NCBI RefSeq assembly: GCF_030908215.1
Contig: NZ_JAVFJK010000012.1
Location: 71,524-135,523 of the forward strand
Source: Sinomonas sp. ASV486
Lineage (GTDB): Bacteria > Actinomycetota > Actinomycetes > Actinomycetales > Micrococcaceae
Direction of reading: 5' to 3'
Length of the DNA: 64,000 nucleotides
Shown: positions 1-8,926 of the stretch, one piece after another
How positions within the stretch are numbered: position 1 is the first letter of the stretch
Layout of the letters: each line of letters opens with the position of its first letter
The notes under the pieces: generated by a model
What the model saw: the letters and a program-made list of their open reading frames with translations, nothing else
What the model was told of the DNA's origin: nothing
Database searches by the model: none
Program-made: the position numbers and the translations under genes

Positions 1-465
1 GACCTCATGAAGGACTTCATGGCGCGTGTCAACGAGATGCTCGACCGCGCCTACGGACCCAACAGCGCCTCGACGGCGGCAGAGCTCGTGGACGTGGTCC
101 ACGAGGGCGCGCTCGAGGGGGTCCTCGCGTGGCTCGAGTCCCGCGCCGCGCTGTGGCCGGTGTTCCGTCCGTACCTCGACGTCCTCGACGAGGCCGCCGC
201 CGTCGATGCCGAGGTGCGGGATATGGTCGAGTCCTGGCACGAGGAGGTCATCTCGGACATCGTCCGGGGGATGGATCTGGCTGGCCGCTTCCAGGAGGAG
301 ACCCGCCACATCCGCGGGACGCTGGCCTTCACGCAGCTCGACTACGTCGCGACGCTGTGGACCCGGCGCAAGTACGAGCCGAACCGCGAACATGCGATCG
401 AGGTGCTCGCCGACAGCTGGTACCACCTGCTCTGCGACGAACCCCGGCCGATTCAGGGCCCATAG
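1..465 (+). CDS. TetR/AcrR-type transcriptional regulator, C-terminal part (5' truncated by window edge)
   Basis: The reading frame is open from base 1, so the visible ATG at 7 is probably internal. The visible ~154 residues look like the all-helical ligand-binding/dimerisation domain of a TetR-family repressor: several amphipathic helices, a WHEEV... segment and a C-terminal helix ending in SWYHLLCDE. The N-terminal HTH lies outside the window, so family membership is inferred only from the C-terminal fold pattern. The gene converges on hrpB, with 7 bases between the two stop codons. The target is unknown. Confidence 0.55.
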   Translation, partial: DLMKDFMARVNEMLDRAYGPNSASTAAELVDVVHEGALEGVLAWLESRAALWPVFRPYLDVLDEAAAVDAEVRDMVESWHEEVISDIVRGMDLAGRFQEETRHIRGTLAFTQLDYVATLWTRRKYEPNREHAIEVLADSWYHLLCDEPRPIQGP

Positions 466-472
466 GCCTAGG

Positions 473-3250
473 TCAGCCCTCCATCCGCCGCTTCGTCTTG
501 GCTGTCGCCACCGCGCTCCACGGGTCCTCCGGCCACGGGTGCTTGGGGTAGCGCCCGCGCATCTCGGCGCGCACCTGAGCGTACGGGCCCGACCAAAACG
601 ACGCGAGGTCGCCTGTGATGGCCAGCGGGCGACCAGCCGGGGAGAGCAGGTGGAAGACAACGGGCACCCGCCCGTCCACGAGCCGCGGCGTCTCGGCCCA
701 GCCAAGGCACTCCTGGAGCTTCACGGCGACCACCGGCAGAGGGCCTGAAGCTGCGGGGACCTCGTCGGCCGCCGTCGAGCCCGAACCGTCGGGAACTGCC
801 GGGTACTCGATCCGGACCCGGGATCCGCTGGGCACCTCGAGCCGCTCGGGCGCGAGTTCGTCGAAACGCGCCGCCTCGGGCCAGGGCAGGAGCCGCCGCA
901 GGGGTTGGGAGAGGTTCACGGACCGAACTGACGCGCCGCCAGCCAGCGCGTCGAGCTCGGGGGCGAGCCAGTCCTCGAGCCGGGACAGCAGACCGGTTTC
1001 GGTCACGTCCGGCCACGGGTCGCCCAGCTCGCGGCGCACGAGGGCGAGCCGACGGCGCAGCGCCTCCGCGGCGTCGGACCAGCCGATCATCCCGAGCCCC
1101 TCCGCCGCGAGGGCACGCACGACGGCGCCGTGCCCTTCCTCGCGCGTCGGCCTCACCGGGGTCGACGCGAGGACAATCGCGCCGAGCCGCCGTTCCCGCC
1201 TCGCCGCGACCCTGCCATTCTCGAATCGAGCCTCGACCCTGTCGGTGAGCAGGTGCGCCGCGGCGCGCTCGGCCGCTTCCTGGCTGATCGGAGCGGCCGC
1301 ACGCACGACGGCGCCAGTCCCCGCCGCGTCCCGGCCCGCCGCCCGCGCGGCGTCGGCAACGGCGAGCCATTCGTGCCCCGCGAGCGAGCTGCCAGCAGGC
1401 AAGCCAGCCCGCGTGCCAGAGGCCAAAAGGTACTGCTCGCGACCCGCACCGGAGCCCACGACGCGGCGAGCCACGAAGCTCGGGAACGCCAGCGCGATCA
1501 CCGCCCCCACCCCCGACGAGGAGTCACCTCCCACCGATGCGGAGTCACCACCCACCGATGCGGAGTCACCTTTCGCGGATGCGGGGTCACCTGCGCGAGG
1601 TCTCATCCCACGCCGGGCTACCTGGCTAGAGACCTCCCGGGCGAGGCGCTCGAAGCGCCCCACCTCCTGCGCCCAGGCCCTCGCCTGCGGGTCTCGGCCT
1701 GACCGCAGCGACCCGAGCAGCCGGTCCAGGTCGGCGCCGGGAGGCCGGAGGTCTCGGGCCACCATCGCCACGGCCTCGGCGGCCAGCCTTGGGCCGACGA
1801 GCGCGGCGCCGTCGAGCAGCGCCCGCCCAAGCCGGGGGTCGGCAGGAATGCGCGCAAGGGTCCTGCCCAGTTCGGTCGCATGGCCCAGATGATCGATCGC
1901 ACCGATGGCGGAGAGCACGGCGGTGGCGTCCGCCAGCGCTGCCCGCGGCGGCAGATCCGGCAGCGCGAGCCCCTCCCCGCCCGGCGCGCCCCAGCATGCA
2001 AGCACCAGCGCGGCCTCGGTCAGGTCCGCGGAGGCGATCTCGGGCGTCGAATGGGCGGGAGCGGCGGCGTACGCGCGTTCGTCGTAGCACCGCACCACGC
2101 GTCCGGGTCCTTGGCGTGCCGCGCGTCCGGCGCGCTGCTCGGCCGAGGCCCGCGAGCACGAAACCGTCACCAGGCCCGACATCCCGCGCGACGCATCGCG
2201 CCGAGGCTCCCGAGAGAGCCCCGAGTCGACCACGAGGCGCACGCCCGGGACCGTCAGCGAGGATTCCGTGAGAGCCGTCGAGACGACGATTCGGGGCAGA
2301 TCCCCGGGCGCACGGCCCGACACGGCGCGGTCCTGTTCGGCGGCCGGCGCCTGGCCGTGCAGCTCGATGACCTCGACCCCGGCTCCGCGGACCAGCCCCT
2401 GCAGGCGCTGAGCCACCACATTGACCTCGCGCGCGCCGGGCACGAACACGAGTGCGTCGATATCGCGCCCCGCGGAGAGCGCCGCGGCGTGCTCGGCAAA
2501 TGCCACGTCCGCGACATGGTCGAGGAACGCGCGCGTCACCCCACGCTCATCGAGCCTTGGAGCGGACGACGGCGCCCACCCCACCTCGAGCGGGTACAGC
2601 GCCGACGGCGAGTCGACCACGGGAGCCGGGCCGCCGCCGTCGTGCGTGCCGGGCTCGTCCGCGAGGAGGGCCGCGAACCGCGGGGCGTCGACGGTAGCGG
2701 ACATCGCGACGACCGTGAGATCCCCGCGCAGCTGCCGCACCTCGGCGAGCATCCCGACGAGGAGGTCGGTCTCGAGGCCGCGCTCGTGGACCTCGTCGAG
2801 GACCACGGCGGCGGTGCCCTCGAGCCCGGGATCCGCGAGGAGGCGGCGCAGGAGGATGCCCGGGGTCACGAACTCGACGACCGTCCCGGGACCGGCCTTC
2901 CGCTCGCCGCGGACCGTGTACCCAACGCGGCCGCCCACGGCCGTGCCATCGAGCGCGGCCAGTCGGCGGGCGGCCGCCCGCACGGCGACCCGCCGGGGCT
3001 GCGTGACGACGACACGCGGCGCGGCGACGACACGCGGCGCGGCCGCGCGGTCGTCTGCCCACCTAGCGAAGGCGAGATTCGCCACGAGCGGCGGGACGAG
3101 GGTCGTCTTGCCCGTGCCGGGAGGGGCCTGCACGACGGCGGCCGGCCCGGGCCCCGCCGCCAGCACGCCTTCGAGCGCGGGGAGCGAGCCGGCGAACGTC
3201 AGGCCGCGGCCGATCCGGTCGAGGTCGAAGGGCTGACGCGCGGAGGTCAC
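473..3250 (-). CDS. hrpB: ATP-dependent RNA helicase HrpB (DEAH family)
   Basis: 925 residues with a GTG start (GTG ACC TCC). It has a Walker A (APPGTGKTT, about residue 45), a DEVH Walker B (VVLDEVHERG), motif III SATVDAPRF, motif VI in the helicase C domain (SRASAEQRAGRAARQGPGR), then the helicase-associated and HrpB C-terminal domains ending ..RGRYPKHPWPEDPW. This matches HrpB-type DExH helicases in order and length. The physiological substrate is not well defined for the family. Near residues 550-575 the chain carries a GDSASVG heptapeptide repeat encoded by a 21-bp tandem repeat, which looks like an insertion in a linker (separate entry). It stands alone and converges on the TetR fragment. 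Confidence 0.95.
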   Translation of the reverse strand: MTSARQPFDLDRIGRGLTFAGSLPALEGVLAAGPGPAAVVQAPPGTGKTTLVPPLVANLAFARWADDRAAAPRVVAAPRVVVTQPRRVAVRAAARRLAALDGTAVGGRVGYTVRGERKAGPGTVVEFVTPGILLRRLLADPGLEGTAAVVLDEVHERGLETDLLVGMLAEVRQLRGDLTVVAMSATVDAPRFAALLADEPGTHDGGGPAPVVDSPSALYPLEVGWAPSSAPRLDERGVTRAFLDHVADVAFAEHAAALSAGRDIDALVFVPGAREVNVVAQRLQGLVRGAGVEVIELHGQAPAAEQDRAVSGRAPGDLPRIVVSTALTESSLTVPGVRLVVDSGLSREPRRDASRGMSGLVTVSCSRASAEQRAGRAARQGPGRVVRCYDERAYAAAPAHSTPEIASADLTEAALVLACWGAPGGEGLALPDLPPRAALADATAVLSAIGAIDHLGHATELGRTLARIPADPRLGRALLDGAALVGPRLAAEAVAMVARDLRPPGADLDRLLGSLRSGRDPQARAWAQEVGRFERLAREVSSQVARRGMRPRAGDPASAKGDSASVGGDSASVGGDSSSGVGAVIALAFPSFVARRVVGSGAGREQYLLASGTRAGLPAGSSLAGHEWLAVADAARAAGRDAAGTGAVVRAAAPISQEAAERAAAHLLTDRVEARFENGRVAARRERRLGAIVLASTPVRPTREEGHGAVVRALAAEGLGMIGWSDAAEALRRRLALVRRELGDPWPDVTETGLLSRLEDWLAPELDALAGGASVRSVNLSQPLRRLLPWPEAARFDELAPERLEVPSGSRVRIEYPAVPDGSGSTAADEVPAASGPLPVVAVKLQECLGWAETPRLVDGRVPVVFHLLSPAGRPLAITGDLASFWSGPYAQVRAEMRGRYPKHPWPEDPWSAVATAKTKRRMEG
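1521..1591 (-). repeat. 21-bp tandem repeat inside hrpB
   Basis: Three and a half units with period 21 starting at 1521, 1542, 1563 and 1584. On the coding strand the unit reads GGTGACTCCGCATCGGTGGG plus one base, giving the heptapeptide GDSASVG. The first two units are nearly identical and the outer ones diverge. The period is a multiple of three, so the frame is kept. A sister array with almost the same unit lies at 57834-57938 in an unrelated gene. Confidence 0.9.
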
Positions 3251-3381
3251 CGGTCCATTGTGCCGGGATCCGCAACGGTCGCTACGCGCCTCAGCCCGAC
3301 TTCCCGCCCTGGACCGGCCACGGGGCCCATCCGGCTATGAGCCGAACCGGGCTGGAGCGCACCCTCGGACGGAAACCCCGC

Positions 3382-4011
3382 CTACTCCCGGATGATCCGG
3401 CGCCGCCGCGCCTCGGCGATCGCAGCGGTCCGGTTGTCCACGCCGAGCTTCGCGTAGATGTGCACGAGGTGCGTCTTGACGGTCGCCTCGGAGATGAAGA
3501 GCGTCCTGGCGAGCTGCCGGTTGCTCGCGCCGCCGGCGAGCCGCTCGAGGAGCTCGAGCTCGCGGTCCGAGAGGGCGTCCTCGGCCCGGGTCCGCTCAAT
3601 TCGCGCCTCGACCCCGGGCGCGAGCACTCGGGACCCGGCGGCGGCCGCGAGGACTGCCCTGCGGATGTCCTCGGGCGGTGCGTCCTTAAGCATGTATCCG
3701 GCGGCCCCGGCTGCGAGGGCGGCGCGGATGTCCGCGTCGGTGTCGTAGGTCGTGAGGATGAGGACCGGCGGCGCGGCGTCGAGCGCACGCATCATTCCGG
3801 TGGCCGTGACGCCGTCCATGCCGGCCATCTGGAGATCCATGAGCACCAAGTCGATCGGCTCGCCGAGCGTGCGGGCCTTCTCGAGCTCGGCGAGGGCGGC
3901 CGCGCCGTCGGACGCCTCGGCACCGACCTCGACCTCCTCGAAGTCCGAGAGCATCGCGCGCAGCCCCGCGCGCACCACGGGGTGGTCGTCGACCAGCAGC
4001 ACCCGGATCAT
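3382..4011 (-). CDS. NarL/FixJ-type response regulator
   Basis: 209 residues, starting at the ATG at 4011 (MIRVLLVDDHPVVRAG). The receiver domain shows the acidic pair DD, the phospho-acceptor Asp in LVLMDLQMAGMDG, the Thr/Ser of LILTTYDTD and the Lys of YMLKDAPPED. The C-terminal LuxR-type HTH is at about residues 145-205 (LSDRELELLERLAGGASNRQLA...FISEATVKTHLVHIYAKL). The start overlaps the stop of the upstream sensor kinase by 4 bases (ATGA), so the two are translationally coupled and form a cognate pair. The regulated genes are not evident. Cytoplasmic DNA-binding protein. Confidence 0.93.
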   Translation of the reverse strand: MIRVLLVDDHPVVRAGLRAMLSDFEEVEVGAEASDGAAALAELEKARTLGEPIDLVLMDLQMAGMDGVTATGMMRALDAAPPVLILTTYDTDADIRAALAAGAAGYMLKDAPPEDIRRAVLAAAAGSRVLAPGVEARIERTRAEDALSDRELELLERLAGGASNRQLARTLFISEATVKTHLVHIYAKLGVDNRTAAIAEARRRRIIRE

Positions 4012-5501
4012 GCGTCCACCTCTCCTGTGCCCGCCGCTCCGAAGACTCCTCCGCCAGGCGCCGGAAGCCGCACCGCCACGACCGTTCCCTCGCCCGGCGC
4101 CGATTCGATCGCGAGGGTTCCGCCGATCCCCTCGACGCGCTCGCGCAGCCCGCGCAGCCCGTACCCGGTCCCGTCGGGGCGCGGCGCCTCGGGCAGCGCG
4201 GCCGGGTCGAACCCGGCGCCGTCGTCGAACACGTCGAGCATCACCTCGCCGTCGAGGTAGGCCAGGCTCACGACGGCGGTGCGTGCCGCCGCATGCGCCC
4301 ACACGTTCGCGAGGCTCGCCTGGGCGGCCCGCAGGAGCACCTCCTCCGCTGCGGTGGTGAGCGGGCAAGGCTCTCCGTCGAGGTCGAAGCGGCACTCGAG
4401 CCCGTTGCCGCGGGCGGACGACTCGGCGGCAGTGCGGACGCAGAGCCCGCGCAGCGCGTCCGGGAGCCGGCCCAGGGGGTTGAGCGGAGTCGAACCGTCT
4501 GGCTTGGCGTCGCCTCGGTCCCCGGCCGCAGGCGCGAGCGCCGGCGAGGAGAGCCCCCGGACAAACGCGCGTGCCTCCGTGAGGGAGTCGGCGGCGGTGG
4601 CTTGCACGATCCCGAGCCGCTCGCGCGCGGCGGGTGCATCGCCCTCGTCGAGGGCCTTGGCCACAGCCCGGCCCATGAGCACGATCGAGGAGAACCCCTG
4701 CGCGAGCGTGTCGTGGATCTCTCGCGCGAGCCGCTCCCGCTCGGCGAGGACACCTGCCCGGTGCTGGCTCTCGGCGAGTGCCGCCCGGGTGCGGCGCAGC
4801 TCGTCGGCGGCGGCGCGCTGCGTCTCGGCCTCCGCGTAGAGCGCGCGGTACGCGAACGAGGTCACGACGGCGAACGCAGCGCCGAACAGCGGCCCGAGCA
4901 GTGTCGCGGGGGCGATGGGACCGCCTCCGCCGTGCCGCCAGAGGGCCAGGACCACGAGCTCGGCGGTGACGACCACCGCGATCACGCCCCACCACCGCGC
5001 AAGCAGATGCAGCTGCAGGAAGAAGAGCGCGAACGCAACCCAGGCGAATTCGGCGCTGGACGCCACGAGCACGAGCCACAGCCCGCAGACCACCCCGAGC
5101 CACGGCAGCACGTACCGCGCGGGATCGAAGGTCGCCCCCTGGGCGTGCCGCTTCTCGGCCACGGTCCCCGCGAGGTAGACGGCCGCGAGGAGCGCCGCGA
5201 CGGGAAGCACGACGCCGAGAGGTGCTGGCGCGCGCATGGCACCGTCCGTCGTCGTGCCCGCCAGCGACGGGGAGGGGAGCACGGATCGGACCGTCCCCAC
5301 CAGGAGGAGGGCCGCGAAGCCTACGTGAAGGGCGACGCGCAGCCAGCGCAGGACCTGCTCGGTGCTCGTCGTCGTGGCGTCCACAGCGTTCGCGGCCGTG
5401 TCCCCGAACTCTGGCACGGTGCTGCCTGCGGTGGCGTCAGGCACGGCCCGCCCGCAGTCCGGCACTGACCTTCCGCCGGAGATCGCCCCACATGAGCGCA
5501 T
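4008..5501 (-). CDS. Two-component sensor histidine kinase (HisKA_3/NarX-like)
   Basis: Several hydrophobic N-terminal segments (for example WLRVALHVGFAALLLVG and the region around residues 110-190) form the membrane sensor. A HisKA_3 dimerisation/phosphoacceptor segment follows, with the phospho-His in ERLAREIHDTLAQGFSSI, and then a C-terminal HATPase_c domain (N box around NVWAHAA, G boxes DDGAGFDP and GYGLRGLRERV). Such kinases phosphorylate a NarL-type partner, here encoded immediately downstream with a 4-base overlap. The start is uncertain. The frame opens at 5501, inside the 3' end of the preceding gene. In-frame GTG codons near 5465, 5444 and 5419 are alternatives that shorten or remove this overlap. 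The signal sensed is unknown. Confidence 0.9.
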   Translation of the reverse strand: MRSCGAISGGRSVPDCGRAVPDATAGSTVPEFGDTAANAVDATTTSTEQVLRWLRVALHVGFAALLLVGTVRSVLPSPSLAGTTTDGAMRAPAPLGVVLPVAALLAAVYLAGTVAEKRHAQGATFDPARYVLPWLGVVCGLWLVLVASSAEFAWVAFALFFLQLHLLARWWGVIAVVVTAELVVLALWRHGGGGPIAPATLLGPLFGAAFAVVTSFAYRALYAEAETQRAAADELRRTRAALAESQHRAGVLAERERLAREIHDTLAQGFSSIVLMGRAVAKALDEGDAPAARERLGIVQATAADSLTEARAFVRGLSSPALAPAAGDRGDAKPDGSTPLNPLGRLPDALRGLCVRTAAESSARGNGLECRFDLDGEPCPLTTAAEEVLLRAAQASLANVWAHAAARTAVVSLAYLDGEVMLDVFDDGAGFDPAALPEAPRPDGTGYGLRGLRERVEGIGGTLAIESAPGEGTVVAVRLPAPGGGVFGAAGTGEVDA

Positions 5502-6900
5502 CCGGCGCGCCGTCGAACGCGCCGCCCTGCGGATCGTCCTGCCGGGAGAGGCGGATCGGGTCGCCGGAGGGCTCGTAGATGTCCATGAGCACGCGCACGC
5601 ACAGGTAGCCGACCGCGATCATGTGCAGGAGGATCGCGCCCACGTAGTAGGGCGAATCGATGTTGTTCGTCGACGGACCCCCGCTCGTCGTGGCCCCCAA
5701 GTACATCCACACCGCCCACCAGTGCAGCGCCTCGGCGAGCATCCAGAGGAGGAAGTCCCGCCAGCGCGGCCGCGCGAGGGCCAGGAGCGGGATGAGCCAG
5801 AGGACGTACTGCGGCGAGTAGACCTTGTTGGTGAGGATGAACGCGGCGACGATGAGGAACGTCAGCTGGGCCAACCGCGGCCGCCGCGGCGCGTGCAGGG
5901 CCACGAACGCGATCGCGAGGCACGCGAGGCTGAAGGACACCGTCGCGATGGCGTTGACGGCGGGCGTCTCGAGCGGTGCGCCGTAACGGATGCGTTCCAC
6001 GACGAGGTTCCACGCGAAGTAGATGGACGAGAATCCGGCGGTGCGGTCGCGGGCGAAGTCGAAGAAGTACACCCAGCCACGCGGGTCGAGGAGCATCGCC
6101 GGGAGGTTCGCGGCGAGCCACGTCACCCCTGCGGCCGCGGCCGTGAGCCACAGCGGCCTGTACCGTCCGGTGCGCACTGCGAGCAGCACGATGGCCCCGA
6201 GCACGAGCACCGGGTACAGCTTCGTGGCCGCGCCGAGGCCGATGAGCACGCCCGCCCACACGGGCTGGTTCCGGGCGAACAGGTACATGCCCACCGCGAG
6301 CAGCGCCACCGACCACAGGTCCCAGTTGATGAACCCTGCCAGAATGGCGCCGGGAGCAATGGCGAGCATGGCCGCATCCCACGGGCGCCGCCGGTTGGAG
6401 CGCGCGGTCGCGACCACCGCCACGATCCACATGACCGCGAGGAGCACGGCGTTGACGTCGAAGTACCCCGTGGCGCGCGCCTCGGTGGTCCCCGTCCCGG
6501 GCACGACCAGCGCAGTGAGGCCCGCAATGAGGCTCGTGAGCACTGGGTACTCGAAGGGCGCGCCCTGGCCCAAGAGCGGCAGGATGCCGTCAGCGAAGCC
6601 CCGCTCCTTGAACAGGACGGGCAGGTCCGAGTAGCAGGCCGCATAGAAATGCTGTGGCGTCGTCCAGCCGTTGACGCGGCAGTAGCCCTTGATCACGACG
6701 CCGAGCACGGCAGCCAGGGCGGTGAGGATCACGAGCACGCGCTCGGGCGTCCAGAATCCACTGCGGACTACGCCGGGGGCCGCGTGGTCGCCGAGGGGCC
6801 CTCCGATAGCCTCGGAAAGCGTGTGCAGGAGGGGGTCGTTGCGGGTCGGCGAGATGACCGCCTGCCGTGCATCGGGCTTCTCGTCGGGGCTCGGCTGCAT
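5437..6900 (-). CDS. GT87/DUF2029-like polyprenol-phosphate-mannose-dependent glycosyltransferase (membrane)
   Basis: 487 residues with about ten hydrophobic helices. After a soluble N-terminus of ~50 residues the first membrane helix is VLVILTALAAVLGVVI. The first extracytoplasmic loop contains CYSDLPVLFKERG and the EYPVLTSL motif typical of the GT87/DUF2029 group, which uses polyprenol-phosphate sugars to build cell-envelope glycans in actinobacteria. The precise acceptor cannot be read from sequence. Its 3' end may overlap the N-terminus of the sensor kinase, suggesting cotranscription. Family assignment is from motifs and topology. Confidence 0.8.
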   Translation of the reverse strand: MQPSPDEKPDARQAVISPTRNDPLLHTLSEAIGGPLGDHAAPGVVRSGFWTPERVLVILTALAAVLGVVIKGYCRVNGWTTPQHFYAACYSDLPVLFKERGFADGILPLLGQGAPFEYPVLTSLIAGLTALVVPGTGTTEARATGYFDVNAVLLAVMWIVAVVATARSNRRRPWDAAMLAIAPGAILAGFINWDLWSVALLAVGMYLFARNQPVWAGVLIGLGAATKLYPVLVLGAIVLLAVRTGRYRPLWLTAAAAGVTWLAANLPAMLLDPRGWVYFFDFARDRTAGFSSIYFAWNLVVERIRYGAPLETPAVNAIATVSFSLACLAIAFVALHAPRRPRLAQLTFLIVAAFILTNKVYSPQYVLWLIPLLALARPRWRDFLLWMLAEALHWWAVWMYLGATTSGGPSTNNIDSPYYVGAILLHMIAVGYLCVRVLMDIYEPSGDPIRLSRQDDPQGGAFDGAPDALMWGDLRRKVSAGLRAGRA

Positions 6901-6954
6901 GCGTCGAGCCTACCGCCCGACGTCGCGGGCCCCCTTCAGCTTTCGACGTCCACG

Positions 6955-6993
6955 ATCCGGCAGGCCGCCCCACAGGAGGACGGCCCGCCGGAT
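6955..6993 (-). terminator. Hairpin terminator of the secreted protease gene
   Basis: ATCCGGC-A-GGCCG (6955-6967) pairs with CGGCC-C-GCCGGAT (6981-6993), a 12-bp stem with one mismatch. It lies 26 bases past the protease stop at 7019. It has no long U-tract, as is common in high-GC actinobacteria. Confidence 0.55.
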
Positions 6994-7018
6994 GACCCGG
7001 GCATCGGGAGGCCGGAGG

Positions 7019-7867
7019 TCAGGGAGTGACGCCGAACCCCGCAAGCCAGGTCTGGGAGCTCGGGATGTCCACGCGCTGGTAGCCATCGGTACCCCGGCAG
7101 TTCGCGGTGCGTCCGAAACTCGTCACGCCGACGATCACCCCGTCGAGGAAGACCGGCCCCCCGGAGTCTCCGAAGCAGGTCCCGCCGGTGTCCTGTGGGG
7201 TATTGACGTTGGCGTGGGTCTGGAAGACCTGGGTGTCGAGCTTCTGGAACCGCATGTCCACGGAGCGGCGGATGAGGGGGTAGCTCATGGGTACCGGCTT
7301 CTGCGGTCCGGAGTCCGGCTTGCGCACCTCCGTCCCATAGCCCACAGCCGTCACGACCGTCTGGGCCAGATCACCGGGACGAATCGCATCGAGCGTCCCC
7401 GCCGCGGCGATCGGGTAGGTGGGCCTGTCGGTCACCGGCTCGTCGAGCACGACGACGCCGAGATCGTTCCAGTTCCGCAGATCGGTGAAGCCGGAGTAGT
7501 CCGGATGGGCCTGCGCGGTGCCCGTGATCCTGCCCGTGAGATCAGCCGCCGTGTAGCCCGCACTCGGGTTCGCGGCGACGGGGAGCCCGGACGGCGGCGC
7601 CTCGGCGACCACCGGCCTGAAGTCCACGAGGACCTTGCCCACCGTGTCCGAGGTGCAGTGGGCGGCGGTGAGGAGCACGGTGGGCGAAACGAGCGCCGCC
7701 GAGCAGCGGAAACGCCCGTCGGGTGAGTAGAACGCGATCATCGCGACCCCCGGGTGGGCGTCACCATCGGCGGTGCCGCCGGTGCTCGCCTGGGCGGGGG
7801 CCGCGATGAAGGCCAGACTGCAGACTGTCGTGAGAGCCGCCAGGATGGCGGCCAGTTTCGTGCGCAT
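7019..7867 (-). CDS. Secreted trypsin-like serine protease (S1 family)
   Basis: 282 residues from the ATG at 7867, which is preceded by a strong GGAAGGAG ribosome site; an upstream in-frame ATG at 7918 lacks one. A Sec signal peptide (MRTKLAAILAALTTV..., likely cut after APAQA, about residue 27) directs export. The chymotrypsin-like triad is visible: His in LLTAAHCTS, Asp in NWNDLGVVVLD, Ser in CFGDSGGPVF. Cysteines near His and Ser are placed as in S1 proteases. Extracellular endopeptidase; the substrate is unknown. A small unknown ORF lies just upstream on the same strand. Confidence 0.9.
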   Translation of the reverse strand: MRTKLAAILAALTTVCSLAFIAAPAQASTGGTADGDAHPGVAMIAFYSPDGRFRCSAALVSPTVLLTAAHCTSDTVGKVLVDFRPVVAEAPPSGLPVAANPSAGYTAADLTGRITGTAQAHPDYSGFTDLRNWNDLGVVVLDEPVTDRPTYPIAAAGTLDAIRPGDLAQTVVTAVGYGTEVRKPDSGPQKPVPMSYPLIRRSVDMRFQKLDTQVFQTHANVNTPQDTGGTCFGDSGGPVFLDGVIVGVTSFGRTANCRGTDGYQRVDIPSSQTWLAGFGVTP

Positions 7868-7973
7868 CGATTCTCCTTCCGGTGCACGGGTGCAGTGCAC
7901 GTGAAGGAGATTCTTCACGAATTGTCCTTGTCTGGGAAGAGGCTGCGCATTCTCTGAACAGAGACTGACAGTT

Positions 7974-8228
7974 TCAGAGGATCGGCCGGGACAGTCCGAG
8001 CTCGCGCTCCACGGTGTCCCGGTGCGCGTCGATGCGCACGCTGTCGATGCGGGCTGAGCCGATCGCGGACAGAACGCGACGGATGCGGCGGGCCATGGTG
8101 GTCACCTCCTCGGAGGGTCTCGGACGTGCGGTGCCGGATCCGGCGGACGACGGCGTGTTGGCCGCCTGGGTGTTGGCGGCCGGCTGTGGGTGGGTGTTGG
8201 GCAAATGCAGGGTCTGACGCGAGGACAT
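7974..8228 (-). CDS. Small protein of unknown function (84 aa, with an internal 40-aa start)
   Basis: Not recognised. Two starts in the same frame both have ribosome sites: ATG at 8228 (GGAG 9 bases upstream) gives MSSRQTLHLPNTH... and 84 residues. ATG at 8096, behind an excellent GGAGGTGACC, gives a 40-residue peptide beginning MARRIRRVLSAIGSARID and ending ERELGLSRPIL. The first half is Pro/Ala/Thr-rich and looks disordered. The second half is basic at its N-terminus and predicted helical. It is 106 bases upstream of the protease gene and could share its transcript. No signal peptide is obvious. Confidence 0.5.
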   Translation of the reverse strand: MSSRQTLHLPNTHPQPAANTQAANTPSSAGSGTARPRPSEEVTTMARRIRRVLSAIGSARIDSVRIDAHRDTVERELGLSRPIL

Positions 8229-8791
8229 GGTGATCTCCGTGCGGAGGACAGCGCAGGATGGCGCGGCCGGGGAGTGGACCGATCGACGAGCCGATCGGAG
8301 GACATGCGCCATCAGGGAATGAGCGGCGCGGGATTCGCACACCCGATCAACTCAAAGGCACGCTGAAATAGCCCATGCGAATTGATCGGGGCAAAATGAC
8401 CCAGGAAATACGAGAAATCCATGGGACGTGCCGCCAGCACGAGGAGCAGCATCAAGGCACTGCCTTAGTGGGCGCTGCCTCAGTAGGCGGGGAAGAGGAG
8501 GGCGGCTCAGCAGGCGGGCTTCACAACGCTCTGCGTGCGAGGCCCGTACCCTAGGCGCGAGGCGAACAGGCCACAAGAGTCGGCGGTCAGGCCGCGCAGG
8601 TGATGTGGCGTCGCAGGAGATTCGCTGCCGTGAGGGTCAGGCGCCCGTGGCGCCAAAGACCGGAACGAGGCCGCGTCGACCGCACTCAAAGATATCGGTC
8701 CAACCCTGCTTGAGAACTCCGGTCATCGTCATCGGTCCAGCCTCCTTCGCTGTCGTTCGGTCTTGGTGCTTGAGCCGGCTGATCGGTGATC

Positions 8792-8851
8792 GACTCGATA
8801 ATCGGGTCCATAATAGACTCGGTAATCGGATCCGTAATCGACTCGGCGATC
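8792..8851. repeat. 12-bp imperfect tandem repeat, five units
   Basis: Units of 12 start at 8792, 8804, 8816, 8828 and 8840 and alternate between GACTCGRTAATC and GGRTCCRTAAT(A/C). The strict alternation makes it also a 24-bp repeat. It lies in a non-coding spacer. It is AT-richer than its surroundings. Confidence 0.75.
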
Positions 8852-8911
8852 ACGGCCCGTCAGCTCATAAACAGAAGATAGACCACTCTCTGGATAAACC
8901 GCAAGAGAATG

Positions 8912-8926
8912 CAGAGAAATTCTCTG
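8912..8926. promoter_or_regulatory. 15-bp palindrome CAGAGAA-A-TTCTCTG
   Basis: A perfect 7-bp inverted repeat around a single A, about 80 bases past the end of the histidine phosphatase gene. It could be an operator or simply a short stem. There is no partner gene to assign. Confidence 0.3.

Noticed and set aside
8787-8880. Short GTG-initiated frame over the 12-bp repeat (VIDSIIGSII...)
   Set aside because: It follows an in-frame stop directly, has no ribosome site, and its hydrophobic pattern comes from the repeat itself.
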